A stretch of 9,036 bases of DNA from Xanthobacteraceae bacterium (GCA_030043335.1 JASHXX010000244.1:1-9036), one strand, 5' to 3'; numbered from the stretch's first letter, positions 1-6,795 are shown. Numbers and translations are program-made. The notes: generated by a model from the letters alone, not told the origin.

Positions 1-662
1 CCGCCGCCGAGCTCGAGCGCTGCGTCACGCAGCTCGGCTTCATCGGATGCAATCTCAACCCCGATCCCTCGGGCGGCTACTTCAACTCGCCGCCGCTTAC
101 CGACAAATGGTGGTATCCGTTCTACGAGAAGATGGTCGAGCTTGACGTGCCGGCGATGATCCACGTCTCCGGCTGCTGCAATCCGGCGATGCACACCACC
201 GGCTCATACTATCTCAACGCCGACACTATGGCGTTCATGCAGCTCATCCTTTCCGACCTGTTCAGGGATTTCCCGACCCTCAAGCTGATCATCCCGCATG
301 GCGGCGGCGCGGTGCCGTTCCATTGGGGCCGGTTTCGCGGGCTGGCGCTCAACAACGGCCGGCCTGAACTCGTCGAGATCATCAAGAACAACATCTTTTT
401 CGACACCTGCGTCTACCATCAGCCGGGCATCAACCTGCTCGCCGAAGTGGTGCCGGTCGACAACATCCTGTTCGCCTCCGAGATGGTCGGCGCGGTCAAG
501 GGCGTCGACCCGAAGACCGGGTTCAATTTCGACGACACCAGGCGCTACATCGAGGAGGCGCCGGCGCTTGGCGACGCCGACCGTCGCAAGATTTTCGAAG
601 GCAATGCCCGCCGGGTGTTCAGCCGGCTCAAGACCAAGGCGGCCGCGACGGCCGCGGTCTAG
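1..662 (+). CDS. ligJ: 4-oxalomesaconate hydratase (LigJ-type amidohydrolase), 5' end missing
   Basis: This is the C-terminal 219 residues of a protein that is normally about 340 residues. The reading frame is open from position 3 and the start lies left of the window. The family hydrates 4-oxalomesaconate to 4-carboxy-4-hydroxy-2-oxoadipate in the protocatechuate 4,5-cleavage pathway, in the cytosol, using a metal-dependent amidohydrolase barrel. Visible LigJ hallmarks are GFIGCNLNPDPSGG near the left edge, PAMIHVSG (His codon 162-164), LIIPHGGGAVPFHWGR (His codon 297-299), FFDTCVYHQPGI and FASEMVGAVKG (Glu codon 480-482). The first His and the Glu are probably metal ligands. The N-terminal HxH metal site would be outside the window. 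The tail is Ala/Lys-rich and ends in TAG. Other lig genes of the pathway may lie to the left. The family call is firm; the exact substrate is inferred from close resemblance to LigJ rather than to general amidohydrolases. Confidence 0.9.
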   Translation, partial: AAELERCVTQLGFIGCNLNPDPSGGYFNSPPLTDKWWYPFYEKMVELDVPAMIHVSGCCNPAMHTTGSYYLNADTMAFMQLILSDLFRDFPTLKLIIPHGGGAVPFHWGRFRGLALNNGRPELVEIIKNNIFFDTCVYHQPGINLLAEVVPVDNILFASEMVGAVKGVDPKTGFNFDDTRRYIEEAPALGDADRRKIFEGNARRVFSRLKTKAAATAAV

Positions 663-722
663 TGCGGCGGATTTGCAGACCCTATATTGCGGCCGCGTGC
701 CGGCACAGGGAGCTTCTGATCT

Positions 723-763
723 AAAACCGCACTGGCGCTGGTCGTTTGCCGGCGCCGTGTTTT
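723..763 (+). terminator. Possible weak intrinsic terminator after ligJ
   Basis: An imperfect hairpin lies 60 bp after the ligJ stop. AAAAC (723-727) pairs with GTTTT (759-763) and GGCGC (734-738) pairs with GCGCC (752-756). An AC/GT step can pair between them, with unpaired CGC and T on the left arm. The right arm ends in four T residues on the + strand. It is weak for an intrinsic terminator because the loop is long (13 nt) and the T-run is short, so the call is tentative. Confidence 0.3.
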
Positions 764-834
764 GATTGCCGGGTTCGCGCCGGGCGGCCGCAATCATCGG
801 GCGCTTCGCAAACGCAAATCGGAGCATCACTGCA

Positions 835-1731
835 TTGGCGAAATCCCGACGAGCCCGCCGCGACAACAAATCCCTCCTGGTTATGGTCGGTCCTCGCGAG
901 ATCGAGACGCTGGGATTGGATCAGGGCTTTTGGACCGACCTCTATCATCGCTCGATGACGGTCCACTGGCCGGTGTTCTTCGGCTCGGCGGCGTTCGTCT
1001 TCGTGGCGCTCAACGCCATTTTTGCCTTCCTCCTTTCGTTCGGCGACCACCCCGTCGCCAATGTCTCCAACGACGGGATGCTGAGTCTGTTCTATTTCTC
1101 GATCGAGACGCTGGCGACGGTCGGCTACGGCGACATGCACCCGCAGACCGAATACGGCCACCTGATCGCCACCACGGAAATCTTCACCGGCATGTCATTC
1201 CTTGCGGTGATGACCGGGCTCATTTTCGCCCGCTTCTCGCGTCCGCGCGCCCGCTTCGTGTTCGCCGACTATCCGGTGGTCACCTCCCGCGGCGGCAAGC
1301 CGACGCTGATGATCCGCATGGCCAACGCCCGGCACAACTCGATCTCGCGGGCGACCGCGCGGCTGTGGCTCATTCGCGCCGAGCGCACCGTAGGAGGCGA
1401 TCAGCTGCGCCGGTTCTACGAATTCAAGCTCGATCGGCGCGAACATCCGATGTTCGTGTTGAGCTGGACCCTGTTCCACACCATCGACAAGGAAAGCCCG
1501 CTGCACGGCATGACCCCGTCCGACCTCGCCGACCGCGAGTCGCTCCTGGTGCTCAATGTCAACGGCCTCGACGACGCTTCCGCGCAGCAACTCTATGCCC
1601 GGAAGATCTACGCCGCGTCGGAGGTCCGTTGGGGCCAGCGCTATCGCGACATCACCAGCGTCTCGCCGCAAGGGCGCTTTCTGCTCGACTACACCAAGTT
1701 CCACGATACCGAGCCGGACGGCGGGGAGTGA
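835..1731 (+). CDS. KirBac-type inward-rectifier potassium channel
   Basis: This is a bacterial homologue of eukaryotic Kir channels, a tetrameric K+ channel in the inner membrane. In 298-residue numbering from the TTG at 835: an interfacial slide helix (about 28-43, FWTDLYHRSMTVHW), TM1 (about 45-66), a pore helix with selectivity filter TVGYG (95-99) followed by DMHPQTEYGH, TM2 (about 109-131), the FARFSRPRAR linker (131-140), then a beta-rich cytoplasmic Kir domain to about residue 292 (ANARHN, EHPMFVLSW, DYTKFHDTEPD). It matches remembered KirBac1.1 end to end. The start is uncertain. TTG at 835 has GGAG 10 bp upstream and gives a basic N-terminus (RRARR) like KirBac1.1. ATG at 883 gives 282 residues but lacks a Shine-Dalgarno. 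TTG at 766 gives 321 residues, also without one. All three leave the channel core intact. The pirin gene follows after 88 bp. No ligand-binding or regulatory domain is fused to it. Confidence 0.93.
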   Translation: MAKSRRARRDNKSLLVMVGPREIETLGLDQGFWTDLYHRSMTVHWPVFFGSAAFVFVALNAIFAFLLSFGDHPVANVSNDGMLSLFYFSIETLATVGYGDMHPQTEYGHLIATTEIFTGMSFLAVMTGLIFARFSRPRARFVFADYPVVTSRGGKPTLMIRMANARHNSISRATARLWLIRAERTVGGDQLRRFYEFKLDRREHPMFVLSWTLFHTIDKESPLHGMTPSDLADRESLLVLNVNGLDDASAQQLYARKIYAASEVRWGQRYRDITSVSPQGRFLLDYTKFHDTEPDGGE

Positions 1732-1807
1732 CATGCCCCCCGGTATCATCGCTGTGCCTTCTTGCCGGCGCCGGCCGGCTAACCATCTACGCCGATGAAC
1801 CACTCGC

Positions 1808-1813
1808 AAGGGG
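1808..1813 (+). promoter_or_regulatory. Ribosome binding site of the pirin gene
   Basis: AAGGGG lies 6 bp before the ATG at 1820 and fixes that start. The 88-bp gap after the KirBac gene otherwise shows GC-rich GCCGGC palindromes but no convincing promoter or terminator, so the pirin gene could be co-transcribed with the channel gene. Confidence 0.6.
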
Positions 1814-1819
1814 CAAGAA

Positions 1820-2722
1820 ATGTCGATTCGTCCCGTGAAACGCATCGTGACCTCGAAGCCGACCATCGAGGGCGCCGGCGTGCATCTGCGCCGCGCCTTC
1901 GGCTTCGGCGACACCACCGAGTTCGATCCGTTCCTGCTGCTCGACGATTTCCGCAACGACCGGCCGGACGAGTATCGCGCCGGATTTCCCTGGCATCCGC
2001 ATCGCGGCATCGAGACCATCACCTATGTGCTTGCCGGCAATGTCGAACACGGCGACAGCCTCGGCAATCGCGGCAATCTCGGCGCCGGCGACGTGCAGTG
2101 GATGACCGCCGGCCGCGGCATCCTGCACCAGGAAATGCCGCAGGGCGACGCCCACGGCCGCATGCACGGCTTCCAGCTCTGGGCCAATCTGCCGTCGTCA
2201 CTGAAGATGACGGCGCCACGCTATCAGGACGTCAAAGCCGCCGAGATTCCGGAGATCGTCGACGACATCGGCACCCGGGTCCGCGTGGTCTGCGGCGATT
2301 TCTGGGGCAAGCGTGGCCCGGTCGAGGGCGTCGCCGCCGAGCCGCGCTATCTCGACGTCTGGGTGCCGGCTGGCAAGCGCAAGACCCTGCCGGTCGAGCT
2401 CGAACGTCACGCTTTCGCTTATGTCTTCGAAGGCTCCGGGAGCTTCCGCGCGGCCTCGCAGCCCTTCGGCGTGCTCACCGAAAAGACCGACGGCGACAAC
2501 GAGATCCTGGTCCGCGAGCAGACCGGCAACCGCTCGCTCGTCGTGTTCGACAGCGGCGACGAGGTTACCGTGCAGGCCGGCGACGACGGCATCCGCTTCC
2601 TCCTCGTCTCCGGCAAGCCGATCGAGGAGCCGGTCGCCTGGTACGGCCCGATCGTGATGAACACGCAGGCCGAGCTGCAGCAAGCCTTCGCCGAGCTGCG
2701 CAGCGGGACGTTTATCCGATAG
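1820..2722 (+). CDS. Pirin family protein (bicupin, iron-binding)
   Basis: A 300-residue protein close to the usual pirin length of about 290. It has an N-terminal pirin cupin (about 20-125) and a C-terminal pirin_C cupin (about 175-285). The N-terminal metal site is complete: His59 and His61 in WHPHRGIET, His103 and Glu105 in GRGILHQEMP, matching the 3-His/1-Glu iron site of human pirin and E. coli YhhW. GDVQWMTAG just before the second pair is diagnostic of the family. The second cupin shows no metal-binding His cluster, as expected. Some bacterial pirins act as quercetin 2,3-dioxygenases and others modulate pyruvate dehydrogenase or redox regulators; the sequence does not decide between these. 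It has no signal peptide, so it should be cytosolic. The start is supported by AAGGGG 6 bp upstream. It lies 88 bp after the KirBac gene on the same strand and converges with the ABC permease gene. Confidence 0.93.
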   Translation: MSIRPVKRIVTSKPTIEGAGVHLRRAFGFGDTTEFDPFLLLDDFRNDRPDEYRAGFPWHPHRGIETITYVLAGNVEHGDSLGNRGNLGAGDVQWMTAGRGILHQEMPQGDAHGRMHGFQLWANLPSSLKMTAPRYQDVKAAEIPEIVDDIGTRVRVVCGDFWGKRGPVEGVAAEPRYLDVWVPAGKRKTLPVELERHAFAYVFEGSGSFRAASQPFGVLTEKTDGDNEILVREQTGNRSLVVFDSGDEVTVQAGDDGIRFLLVSGKPIEEPVAWYGPIVMNTQAELQQAFAELRSGTFIR

Positions 2723-2727
2723 TGGCG

Positions 2728-2746
2728 GCCCGGCCGCGTGCCGGGC
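2728..2746. repeat. 7-bp stem hairpin just after the pirin stop
   Basis: GCCCGGC (2728-2734) and GCCGGGC (2740-2746) are perfect inverted repeats around a 5-nt loop (CGCGT). It begins 6 bp after the pirin TAG and is followed by ATCCCGATGG with no T-run. It may help end transcription or protect the 3' end of the pirin mRNA. It is the first of two hairpins in this convergent gap. Confidence 0.5.
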
Positions 2747-2772
2747 ATCCCGATGGAACTACGCGTTCTGAA

Positions 2773-2804
2773 CATAGTGGCCGGGACAAGCCCCGGCCAC
2801 TATG
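2773..2804. terminator. Perfect 13-bp palindrome between convergent genes; likely bidirectional terminator or dispersed palindromic repeat
   Basis: CATAGTGGCCGGG (2773-2785) and CCCGGCCACTATG (2792-2804) are exact reverse complements around the 6-nt loop ACAAGC. It lies between the 3' ends of the pirin gene (+) and the ABC permease gene (-), 10 bp from the permease stop codon. Neither side has a T-run, so it is not a textbook intrinsic terminator. From memory, very similar GGCCGGGACAAGCCCGGCC hairpins recur between genes in Bradyrhizobium-type genomes, which would make it one copy of a dispersed palindromic family. The hairpin itself is certain; its role is inferred. Confidence 0.65.
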
Positions 2805-2814
2805 ACGTCACGTC

Positions 2815-3639
2815 TTACGCGGGCTGCGCCAGCGGGGCGCGGCGGAGCATGCCGCGCTGCGGATCGTAGCCTGCGACCGCGAGGAGGAAGAACAGCGCCA
2901 TGGCGCCGACGACGACCAGTGCCGAAACCGGCTCGAGCAGCCCGTAAAGCGCGAAGCGGATCAGCTCGACCGCATAGGTGAAGGGATTGGCGAGCGCGAC
3001 ATAGTAGAGCACCTCCGAGCCGCCCTCGCGCAGCCGCCACAGCGGATAGAGCGCCGAGGAAAAGAAGAACATCGGGAACATCACGAAATTCATCGCACCG
3101 GCGAAATTCTCGACCTGACGGATATAGACCGACAGGAACAGCCACAAGGCGCCGAGCATCAGGCCCGCGAGGATCAGCGCCGGCAGGACTTCGAGCCAGG
3201 CGATCGGCTCGAAGCTGATGTCGAACAAGATGCACACCGCGAGAAAGACGTAGCAGGTGACGACCGACAACGCGGTACCGGCGACGAGCTTGCAGGCGAG
3301 CAGCACCCAGCGCGGCAGCGGCGCGGTGAGGAGGAGCCGCATCACGCCCATCTCGCGGTCATAGACCATCGACAGCGAGGACTGCATCCCGTGGAACAGG
3401 AGGATCATTCCCAAGAGGCCGGGCACAATGTAGACGTGATAGGTGATGTAGGTCTTATACGGCGGGATGATCGAGACGCCGAACACGTTGTAGAAGCCGG
3501 CGGCGAACACGGCGAGCCAAAGCAGCGGGCGCACCAGCGCCGACAGCAGCCGGCCGCGCTGCTCGACGAATTTCGCCATCTCGCGCATGGTGACGGCGCG
3601 CAGGGCCCGTAGCGTGTGGGTCAGGTGCATGGCTCTCAC
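2815..3639 (-). CDS. ABC-2 type exporter permease
   Basis: The membrane subunit of an ABC-2 exporter, 274 residues from a GTG at 3639 or 271 from the ATG at 3630. The two starts are three codons apart, and the ATG has weak GAGAG upstream, so 3630 is equally plausible. Six membrane segments can be seen at about 36-54, 68-88, 113-137, 148-172, 181-200 and 240-257. Between TM2 and TM3 is the cytosolic coupling segment MVYDREMGVMRLLLTAPLPR. The ABC-2 hallmarks FFFSSALYPLW (191-201) and ANPFTYAVELIRFAL (217-231) are present. Its natural partner is the divergent ATPase gene starting 124 bp away. The pair resembles the efflux-type transporters found near PQQ-dependent alcohol dehydrogenases. The substrate cannot be deduced. 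The gene converges with the pirin gene, with two hairpins in the 92-bp gap. Confidence 0.92.
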   Translation of the reverse strand: MRAMHLTHTLRALRAVTMREMAKFVEQRGRLLSALVRPLLWLAVFAAGFYNVFGVSIIPPYKTYITYHVYIVPGLLGMILLFHGMQSSLSMVYDREMGVMRLLLTAPLPRWVLLACKLVAGTALSVVTCYVFLAVCILFDISFEPIAWLEVLPALILAGLMLGALWLFLSVYIRQVENFAGAMNFVMFPMFFFSSALYPLWRLREGGSEVLYYVALANPFTYAVELIRFALYGLLEPVSALVVVGAMALFFLLAVAGYDPQRGMLRRAPLAQPA

Positions 3640-3654
3640 TCTATTGTCTCATCG

Positions 3655-3682
3655 CGACGTCATTTCTCTCGTCGTCACGTCG
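3655..3682. promoter_or_regulatory. Inverted repeat in the divergent ABC promoter region (possible operator)
   Basis: CGACGT (3655-3660) and ACGTCG (3677-3682) are inverted repeats 16 bp apart. Extended, the arms read ATCG-CG-ACGT on the left and ACGTCGAT on the right, with two extra bases on the left. The element lies 16 bp beyond the permease start and about 80 bp before the ATPase, so a regulator bound here could control both genes. Such short dyads arise by chance in GC-rich DNA, so confidence is low. Confidence 0.25.
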
Positions 3683-3713
3683 ATACAAGCAAGGCGAAGC
3701 GATCGAGCACTTC

Positions 3714-3719
3714 TTGACG
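3714..3719 (+). promoter_or_regulatory. Possible -35 element (TTGACG) for the ABC ATPase gene
   Basis: TTGACG matches the housekeeping -35 consensus in five of six positions and lies 45-75 bp before the candidate ATPase starts. No good -10 box follows at 16-18 bp (GCATCC, CATCCG, ATCCGC), so only the -35 half is suggestive. The whole 124-bp gap between the divergent genes must hold both promoters. Confidence 0.25.
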
Positions 3720-3763
3720 CGCTCCGGATCGCATTGCATCCGCGGAGCTAAGCCTTAATAAGG

Positions 3764-4549
3764 ATGGCAGACAAGGCAAGGGCCGGGGAACGCATGACGA
3801 CCAGCCGACAGTGCGCGCCGGCGCTCCTTCTCGAGGAAGTGGTCAAGACTTATAGCGCAATTCGTGCCATCGATGGCGTCAGCCTCAAAGCGTCGGCCGG
3901 CGAGTTCATCGCGCTCCTTGGCCCGAACGGCGCCGGCAAGACCACGCTGTTCCAGCTGCTCTCGGGCCTGTTCGTCCCCGACGCCGGCCGCATCGAGATC
4001 ATGGGGCACGACATGCGCCGCGATCCGGTGCCGGCGCTGGCGTTGCTGGGCATTGTGTTCCAGCAGCCGACGCTCGATCTCGAGCTTTCGGTCACCGGCA
4101 ATCTCCTGTTCCATGCCGGCCTGCACGGCATCCCGCGCTCGGTCGCCAAAGCGCGCATCGGGCACGAGCTCACGCGGCTCGGGCTTGCCGAGCGCGCGCA
4201 CGACAAGGCCGCGCAATTGAGCGGCGGCAACCGCCGGCGGGTCGAGCTTGCCCGCGCGCTTCTGCACGAGCCGCGCGTCCTCCTCATGGACGAGGCGACC
4301 GTCGGCCTTGATCCGGCAAGCCGCAGCGATCTCCTCAAGCTGATGCTGAGCCTGCGCGCCGAGCGTTCCGTTGCCGTTCTCTGGGCCACGCATCTGTGCG
4401 ACGAGGTGCCCGACGCCGACCGCCTGGTCGTGCTCCATCGCGGCAAGGTCCTGGCCGACACGACCCCAGCCCAGTTCGTCGCCGATGCCGGCGCGGCGAC
4501 GATCGAGCAGGCGTTTTTGGCGGTGACCGGTGCGTCCACCGCCACGTGA
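3764..4549 (+). CDS. ABC transporter ATP-binding protein (partner of the 2815-3639 permease)
   Basis: A stand-alone ATPase subunit of 261 residues from the ATG at 3764. The ATG at 3794 (251 residues) is likely the true start: it has GGGGA about 4 bp upstream, while AAGG abuts the first ATG with no spacing. In 261-numbering: Walker A GPNGAGKTT (53-61), Q-loop VFQQPTLD (98-105), signature LSGGN (152-156, normally LSGGQ), Walker B VLLMDE (172-177) with catalytic Glu177 followed by AT instead of the usual PT, D-loop GLDPAS, and switch His210 in LWATHLCDE. All catalytic residues are intact. The run FQQPTLDLELSV with LLFHAGLHG is typical of the ATPase subfamily associated with PQQ-dependent alcohol dehydrogenase systems. 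It should drive the divergently encoded permease. It converges with folC, leaving only 5 bp between stop codons. Confidence 0.93.
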   Translation: MADKARAGERMTTSRQCAPALLLEEVVKTYSAIRAIDGVSLKASAGEFIALLGPNGAGKTTLFQLLSGLFVPDAGRIEIMGHDMRRDPVPALALLGIVFQQPTLDLELSVTGNLLFHAGLHGIPRSVAKARIGHELTRLGLAERAHDKAAQLSGGNRRRVELARALLHEPRVLLMDEATVGLDPASRSDLLKLMLSLRAERSVAVLWATHLCDEVPDADRLVVLHRGKVLADTTPAQFVADAGAATIEQAFLAVTGASTAT

Positions 4550-4554
4550 CCGGA

Positions 4555-5889
4555 TCACTCCGGCATAGTGCCGTTGGCGACCAAGACTTCGCCGGCCAGA
4601 TAGAGAGAGCCGGTGATGACGACGCGCGGCGCCGGCGTCAGGTCGAGCTTGCCGGCGACGCCGATCGCGCTCTCGATGCCCTCGCGTGCGAGCGCCGGAA
4701 TGCCGACGGTCTGCGCCAGGTCGGCCAGGGCCTGCGCCGGCACCGCCTTGTCCTGGTGGATCGGCACGGCGATGACCCGGCGCGCGAGGCCGGCGAAGTT
4801 GCGCAAAAAGCCCTCGCAGTCCTTGGTCGACAGCATGCCGACAATGACCACCAGCGGTCGCGATACGCGCTCCTCGAGATCGGCGAGCGACGCGGCGACG
4901 GCGCGCCCGCCGTCGACATTGTGGCCGCCGTCGAGCCATAGCTCGCTCTCCGGCGGCAGCAAAGCCGCGAGCGGCCCCTGCACCAGGCGCTGCATCCGCG
5001 CCGGCCAGTCGACGCGGGTCATGCCGACCTCGAAGGCGGCGGCGGGAAGCTTCAGTCCGCCCGCACGCAAGGCGGCGATCGCGGCGCCGGCGTTTTCGAA
5101 TTGGTGCCGGCCATAAAGCTTCGGCGCCGGCAGGTCGAGGAGCCCGTCATCGTCCTGATAGACGAGCCGGCCGCGCTCCTCGGTCGCGGTCCATTGCTCG
5201 CCGGCGGTGGCGAGCGGCGCCTTGACTCGCGCCGCTTGCCGCTCGATGACCGCGAGCGCCTCGCGCGGCTGGCCGGCGATCACCGCCGGCACGCCGGGCT
5301 TGAGAATGCCGGCTTTCTCGACGGCGATCGCGGCGACGCTGTCGCCGAGAAATTCGCGATGATCGATCGACACCGGCGTAATCACGCTCGCCAGCGGCCG
5401 CTCGACCACGTTGGTCGCGTCGAGCCGGCCGCCGAGCCCGACCTCGAGCAGCAGCATGTCGGCTGGATGACGCGCGAACAGGAGAAAGCCTGCCGCGGTC
5501 TCGATCTCGAACACGGTGATCGGGGCGTCGCCGTTCTTGGCTTCGCACTCGGAAAGTGCGCCGGCAAGCTCCGCATCGGCGGTGAGCCTGCCTCCGCCGG
5601 CTCGGCCGATGCGGAAGCGCTCGTTGAGCCGCACCAAATGCGGCGAGGTATAGACGTGCACGCGCCGGCCGGCCGCCTCGAGGATCGCGCGCATGAAGGC
5701 GACGGTCGAGCCTTTGCCGTTGGTGCCGGCGACGTGGATCACCGGCGGCAAGCGCCGCTGCGGGTTGCCGAGCGCCGCCAAGAGGCGCTCGATGCGGCCG
5801 AGCGAGAGGTCGATCCGCTTGGGATGCAGCGCCAACAGCCGAGCAACGATGGCGTCAAGCGGCGCCGCGTCCGAATCCGGCGCGCTCAC
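4555..5889 (-). CDS. folC: Bifunctional folylpolyglutamate synthase / dihydrofolate synthase
   Basis: This Mur-ligase-fold enzyme adds glutamate to dihydropteroate, making dihydrofolate, and extends the glutamate tail of folates in the cytosol using ATP. It has 444 residues from the GTG at 5889, a normal length. Seen in order: [16 protein letters not shown] (22-37), P-loop AGTNGKGST (54-62), YTSPHL (80-85), [15 protein letters not shown] (146-160), SIDHREFLG (174-182), EKAGILKPG (191-199, with the Lys that is carbamylated in the family), WPARMQRL (295-302), DGGHN (320-324; the family usually has DGAHN) and the C-terminal [12 protein letters not shown]. The GTG overlaps the accD stop as GTGA and lacks a Shine-Dalgarno, so translation probably depends on ribosomes finishing accD. 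The frame stays open upstream to 5955, but that would overlap accD by 70 bp. The trxA gene often found after folC in Rhizobiales is absent here. Confidence 0.95.
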   Translation of the reverse strand: MSAPDSDAAPLDAIVARLLALHPKRIDLSLGRIERLLAALGNPQRRLPPVIHVAGTNGKGSTVAFMRAILEAAGRRVHVYTSPHLVRLNERFRIGRAGGGRLTADAELAGALSECEAKNGDAPITVFEIETAAGFLLFARHPADMLLLEVGLGGRLDATNVVERPLASVITPVSIDHREFLGDSVAAIAVEKAGILKPGVPAVIAGQPREALAVIERQAARVKAPLATAGEQWTATEERGRLVYQDDDGLLDLPAPKLYGRHQFENAGAAIAALRAGGLKLPAAAFEVGMTRVDWPARMQRLVQGPLAALLPPESELWLDGGHNVDGGRAVAASLADLEERVSRPLVVIVGMLSTKDCEGFLRNFAGLARRVIAVPIHQDKAVPAQALADLAQTVGIPALAREGIESAIGVAGKLDLTPAPRVVITGSLYLAGEVLVANGTMPE

Positions 5890-6776
5890 GCCGGCGCCGG
5901 CAGGCTGAACCGCGATGGCGGCGCGCCGGCCGGCGCCTTGGTCAACAGCCGGCACAGCCGCACGATGGTCGAGCGCAGATCGTGGCGATGCACCACCATG
6001 TCGACCATGCCGTGATCGCGCAGATATTCGGCCTTCTGGAAGCCGTCCGGCAATTTTTCGCGAATGGTCTGCTCGATGACGCGCGGGCCGGCGAAGCCGA
6101 TCAGCGCGCCCGGCTCGGCGATGTGAACGTCGCCGAGCATGGCGTAGGAGGCGGTGACGCCGCCGGTGGTCGGGTTGGTGAGGACGACGATGTAGGGCTT
6201 GCGCGCTTCGTTGAGCTTCTGCACCGCGATGGTGGTGCGCGGCATCTGCATCAGCGAGAGGATGCCCTCCTGCATGCGCGCCCCGCCTGAGGCGGCAAAC
6301 AGCACGAACGGGCAGCCCTTCTCGACCGCAGTGTCGAGTCCCTTGATCACCGCCTCGCCGGCGGCCATGCCGAGCGAGCCGCCCATGAAATCAAAATCCT
6401 GCACACCGAGGACAACGGCGAGGCCGTCGAGCTTGCCATAGCCCAGCTTCAACGCGTCGTTGAGCCCGGTTTTGCTGCGCGCGTCCCTGAGCCGGTCGAT
6501 ATAGCGCTGCTCGTCGCGAAATTTCAGCGGATCAATCGGCACCTCGGGCACGGCGATGTCGAACCACGTCTCATTGTCGAACATCGATTTGAGGCGCGCT
6601 GGCGCGCTCATCCGCATGTGGTAGTTCGAGCCGGGGATGACGAACTGGTTGGCCTCGACGTCCTTGTAGAACACGAGTTGCCCGGTCTCCGGACACTTGA
6701 TCCAGAGATTCTCCGGCACCTCGCGCCGCAGCATGCCGCGGATCTTGGGCCGCACCACATTGGAGATCCAGTTCAT
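5886..6776 (-). CDS. accD: Acetyl-CoA carboxylase carboxyltransferase beta subunit
   Basis: The beta subunit of the carboxyltransferase that, with AccA, moves the carboxyl group from carboxybiotin to acetyl-CoA to give malonyl-CoA, the committed step of fatty-acid synthesis. It has 296 residues, a normal length. The N-terminus [16 protein letters not shown] and [19 protein letters not shown] is rhizobial in style. Crotonase-fold motifs follow: [11 protein letters not shown] (132-142), [16 protein letters not shown] (162-177), [16 protein letters not shown] (201-216), [17 protein letters not shown] (221-237). The four-Cys zinc ribbon known from E. coli is degraded: only Cys28 remains, and the other three positions align to Thr31, Ile47 and Ser50. 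I believe this loss is usual in Rhizobiales. The ATG is supported by AGGA (complement of 6782-6785) 5 bp away. Its stop overlaps the folC start. No trpA gene lies upstream, unlike in many relatives. Confidence 0.96.
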   Translation of the reverse strand: MNWISNVVRPKIRGMLRREVPENLWIKCPETGQLVFYKDVEANQFVIPGSNYHMRMSAPARLKSMFDNETWFDIAVPEVPIDPLKFRDEQRYIDRLRDARSKTGLNDALKLGYGKLDGLAVVLGVQDFDFMGGSLGMAAGEAVIKGLDTAVEKGCPFVLFAASGGARMQEGILSLMQMPRTTIAVQKLNEARKPYIVVLTNPTTGGVTASYAMLGDVHIAEPGALIGFAGPRVIEQTIREKLPDGFQKAEYLRDHGMVDMVVHRHDLRSTIVRLCRLLTKAPAGAPPSRFSLPAPA

Positions 6777-6795
6777 GACCGTCCTAACGCATCCT

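Noticed and set aside
1764..1780. GCCGGC palindromes between genes as possible regulatory sites
   Set aside because: GCCGGC occurs throughout the window, including inside genes (for example near 5889 and 4630), so it reflects base composition.
762..1838. Open frame (358 codons) overlapping the KirBac gene in another frame
   Set aside because: The KirBac frame carries the full channel sequence; this one is Arg/Pro-rich noise.
1795..2805. Open frame (336 codons) overlapping the pirin gene in another frame
   Set aside because: The pirin frame has all conserved residues and a good ribosome binding site; this frame is Arg-rich without motifs.
3755..4939. Long open frame on the minus strand (394 codons) across the ABC ATPase and the end of folC
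   Set aside because: It is antisense to a clear ABC ATPase, the translation is low-complexity Arg/Ala-rich, and it shows no family motif. GC-rich DNA produces such frames opposite real genes.
5101..6015. Open frame on the plus strand (304 codons) opposite folC and accD
   Set aside because: It runs across two conserved genes on the other strand and encodes an Arg/Gly/Asp-rich sequence without domains.
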